In this document: one piece after another, positions 6,053 through 7,995 of the stretch
Layout of the letters: every line of letters starts with the position of its first letter
How positions within the stretch are numbered: the stretch's first letter is position 1
From: an uncultured Oscillospiraceae bacterium
GTDB taxonomy: Bacteria; Bacillota; Clostridia; Oscillospirales; Acutalibacteraceae
Length of the DNA stretch: 7,995 nt
Assembly: GCA_902462665.1 (NCBI GenBank)
Contig: CABQCM010000050.1
Coordinates: 1 to 7,995 of the forward strand
Direction: 5' to 3'
Made by a program: the position numbers and the translations under genes
Notes under the pieces: generated by a model
Databases searched by the model: none
Told to the model about the DNA's origin: nothing
What the model saw: the letters and a program-made list of their open reading frames with translations, nothing else

Positions 6053-7995
6053 ATGAAACGAAACGACATCCATAAGGTACTCATTATTGGCTCCGGCCCG
6101 ATTATCATCGGCCAGGCCTGCGAGTTTGACTATTCCGGCACCCAGGCGTGCAAGGCGCTGAAAAAGCTGGGCTATGAAATTGTATTGGTCAACTCCAATC
6201 CCGCCACCATCATGACCGATCCCGGCACGGCGGATATCACTTACATCGAGCCTCTCAACGTCGAGCGGCTGACCCAAATTATTGATAAGGAACGCCCGGA
6301 CGCTTTGCTGCCCAACTTAGGCGGCCAGTCGGGGCTTAATTTATGCTCTGAGCTGCAAAACGCCGGAGTGCTTGACAAATACGGCGTCAAGGTCATCGGC
6401 GTGCAGGTGGATGCCATCGAGCGGGGAGAAGACCGCATTGAATTCAAAAAGACCATGAACAGCCTCGGCATCGAGATGGCCCGCAGCGAGGTGGCTTATT
6501 CGGTCGACGAGGCGCTGACCATCGCGGACAAGCTGGGCTACCCGGTCGTGCTGCGCCCGGCCTACACCATGGGCGGGGCCGGCGGCGGGCTGGTTTATAA
6601 TGTGGACGAGCTGAAAACGGTCTGCGCGCGCGGCCTGCAGGCCAGCCTGGTCGGCCAGGTGCTGGTGGAGGAATCGGTGCTCGGCTGGGAAGAGCTGGAG
6701 CTCGAGGTGGTGCGCGACGCTAAAAACAACATGATTACCGTCTGCTTTATTGAAAATATCGACCCGCTTGGGGTGCACACCGGCGACTCCTTCTGCTCGG
6801 CGCCCATGCTGACCATTTCGCAGGAGGTACAGGACCGCTTGCAGGAGCAGGCCTATAAAATTGTCGAGGCCATTGAGGTCATCGGCGGCACCAACGTGCA
6901 GTTCGCTCACGACCCGGTCTCCGACCGCATCATCGTGATTGAAATCAACCCCCGCACCTCCCGTTCGTCGGCGCTGGCGTCCAAGGCGACCGGCTTCCCC
7001 ATCGCGCTGGTGTCGGCCATGCTGGCCAGCGGGCTGACCCTCGACGAGATTCCCTGCGGCAAATACGGCACGCTGGACAAATACGTGCCGGGCGGGGACT
7101 ACATCGTCATCAAGTTCGCACGGTGGGCGTTTGAAAAATTCAAGGGCGCTCAGGATAAGCTCGGCACCCAGATGCGGGCGGTCGGCGAGGTCATGAGCAT
7201 TGGCAAGACCTACAAGGAGGCTTTCCAAAAGGCCATCCGCAGCCTGGAAACCGGGCGCTATGGCCTGGGCGGCGCGAAGAATTTCGGCTCGATGAGCCGC
7301 GAGGAGCTGCTTGCCCTGTTGGTCACTCCCTCGAGCGAGCGGCAGTTTATCTTGTATGAGGCGCTGCGCAAAGGTGCGACGGTCGACGAGTTGTATGAGA
7401 TGACCAAGATCAAGCATTACTTCCTGGAGCAGATGAAGGAGCTGGTCGAGGAGGAAGAAGCCCTCAAGCAGTACGCCGGCGTTGTTCCCCCGGCCGACGT
7501 GCTTCGGCAGGCCAAGCTCGACGGCTTTTCGGACAAGTATTTGAGCGGTTTGCTGGGCGTGGACGAGCAGGCGCTGCGCGATAAGCGCACCAAGGAAGGC
7601 ATTGTGGAAGCCTGGGAAGGGGTTCACGTCAGCGGAACGAAGGATTCGGCTTACTATTACTCGACCTATCACGTGCAAGACGAAAGCCCGGTGAACACCG
7701 ACCGCCCCAAAATTATGATTCTCGGCGGCGGCCCCAACCGCATCGGCCAGGGCATCGAGTTTGACTACTGCTGCGTTCACGCCGCCATGGCCCTCAAAGA
7801 GCTGGGATTTGAGACCATCATCGTCAACTGCAATCCCGAGACGGTATCGACCGACTACGATACCTCTGACAAGCTGTATTTCGAGCCGCTGACTTTGGAG
7901 GACGTACTGGCCATTCACGAAAAGGAAAAGCCGGTCGGGGTCATCGCCCAGTTCGGCGGGCAGACCCCCCTCAACCTTGCCGCCGACCTGAAAAA
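6053..7995 (+). CDS. carB: carbamoyl-phosphate synthase large subunit, 3'-truncated by window edge
   Basis: First 647 residues of about 1,070. CarB makes carbamoyl phosphate from bicarbonate, ATP and ammonia supplied by the CarA glutaminase, feeding pyrimidine and arginine synthesis in the cytoplasm. The N-terminus MKRNDIHKVLIIGSGPIIIGQA is the standard opening, and NSNPATIMTDP and ATP-grasp landmarks such as RPAYTMGGAGGG follow. The first ATP-grasp active site is marked by ENIDPLGVHTGDS and by VIEINPRTSRSSALASKATG. The oligomerisation region covers about residues 400-550. The second half begins at residue 553 with KIMILGGGPNRIGQGIEFDY, the same position as in E. coli, so there is no large insertion or deletion. 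The frame stays open to the last base with no frameshift. carA is not upstream: the neighbour there is a divergent, unrelated gene. It must lie downstream or elsewhere. Confidence 0.97.
   Translation, partial: MKRNDIHKVLIIGSGPIIIGQACEFDYSGTQACKALKKLGYEIVLVNSNPATIMTDPGTADITYIEPLNVERLTQIIDKERPDALLPNLGGQSGLNLCSELQNAGVLDKYGVKVIGVQVDAIERGEDRIEFKKTMNSLGIEMARSEVAYSVDEALTIADKLGYPVVLRPAYTMGGAGGGLVYNVDELKTVCARGLQASLVGQVLVEESVLGWEELELEVVRDAKNNMITVCFIENIDPLGVHTGDSFCSAPMLTISQEVQDRLQEQAYKIVEAIEVIGGTNVQFAHDPVSDRIIVIEINPRTSRSSALASKATGFPIALVSAMLASGLTLDEIPCGKYGTLDKYVPGGDYIVIKFARWAFEKFKGAQDKLGTQMRAVGEVMSIGKTYKEAFQKAIRSLETGRYGLGGAKNFGSMSREELLALLVTPSSERQFILYEALRKGATVDELYEMTKIKHYFLEQMKELVEEEEALKQYAGVVPPADVLRQAKLDGFSDKYLSGLLGVDEQALRDKRTKEGIVEAWEGVHVSGTKDSAYYYSTYHVQDESPVNTDRPKIMILGGGPNRIGQGIEFDYCCVHAAMALKELGFETIIVNCNPETVSTDYDTSDKLYFEPLTLEDVLAIHEKEKPVGVIAQFGGQTPLNLAADLK

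Noticed and set aside
5834..6277. 147-codon - strand frame across the carB start and intergenic region
   Set aside because: About half is the reverse of carB and the rest crosses hairpins; there is no recognisable domain or ribosome site.
6341..7918. 525-codon open frame on the - strand opposite carB
   Set aside because: It is antisense to a textbook carB. Its composition (many His, Gln, Ala, Val, Leu) is typical of reversed GC-rich coding sequence, and no domain is recognisable.
1..7995. CRISPR array, tRNA, rRNA, or insertion sequence
   Set aside because: No regularly spaced repeats, no tRNA cloverleaf noticed, and no transposase motifs on either strand.

Overview
The window looks like chromosomal DNA from a spore-forming member of the Firmicutes, most likely class Clostridia. 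The reasons are the YaaH/SleL-type LysM-GH18 enzyme, AAGGAG-type ribosome sites, a canonical TTGACT/TATAAT promoter, a lipoprotein, and large secreted multidomain proteins. Class and family are inferred from protein style only; no rRNA or other marker is present.

Layout from left to right. (1) Positions 1-580, + strand: the C-terminal part of an ABC-transporter substrate-binding protein of the NitT/TauT (NMT1/SsuA-like) type; its start and its partner genes lie to the left. (2) Positions 581-791: a gene-free stretch full of inverted repeats, including a 17-base arm pair about 60 bases apart and two short hairpins. (3) Positions 792-2099, + strand: two LysM domains and a GH18 domain, a predicted spore-cortex or cell-wall glycosidase. 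(4) Positions 2149-2182: a perfect GC-rich hairpin between convergent genes. (5) Positions 5671 down to 2210, - strand: a two-gene operon with a strong sigma-A-type promoter at 5741-5769. The first gene encodes a large secreted protein (Rhs-like N-terminal region, DNRLRE-like region, ricin-type beta-trefoil lectin, C-terminal CHAT/caspase-like cysteine protease). The second encodes a lipoprotein and starts 12 bases after the first one's stop codon. (6) Positions 5672-6052: a divergent intergenic region. (7) Positions 6053-7995, + strand: the first 647 codons of carB, the large subunit of carbamoyl-phosphate synthase, running off the right edge.

The housekeeping parts (transporter, cell-wall hydrolase, carB) are ordinary. 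The accessory interest lies in the - strand operon: a secreted lectin-CHAT protein with an apparently intact His/Cys pair, probably co-expressed with a membrane-anchored partner. Part of this operon is much richer in A+T than its neighbours, and the first gene lacks an obvious start codon. A working hypothesis, not shown by the sequence, is that the lectin part places the protease on a glycan surface and the lipoprotein acts with it or controls it at the cell envelope.
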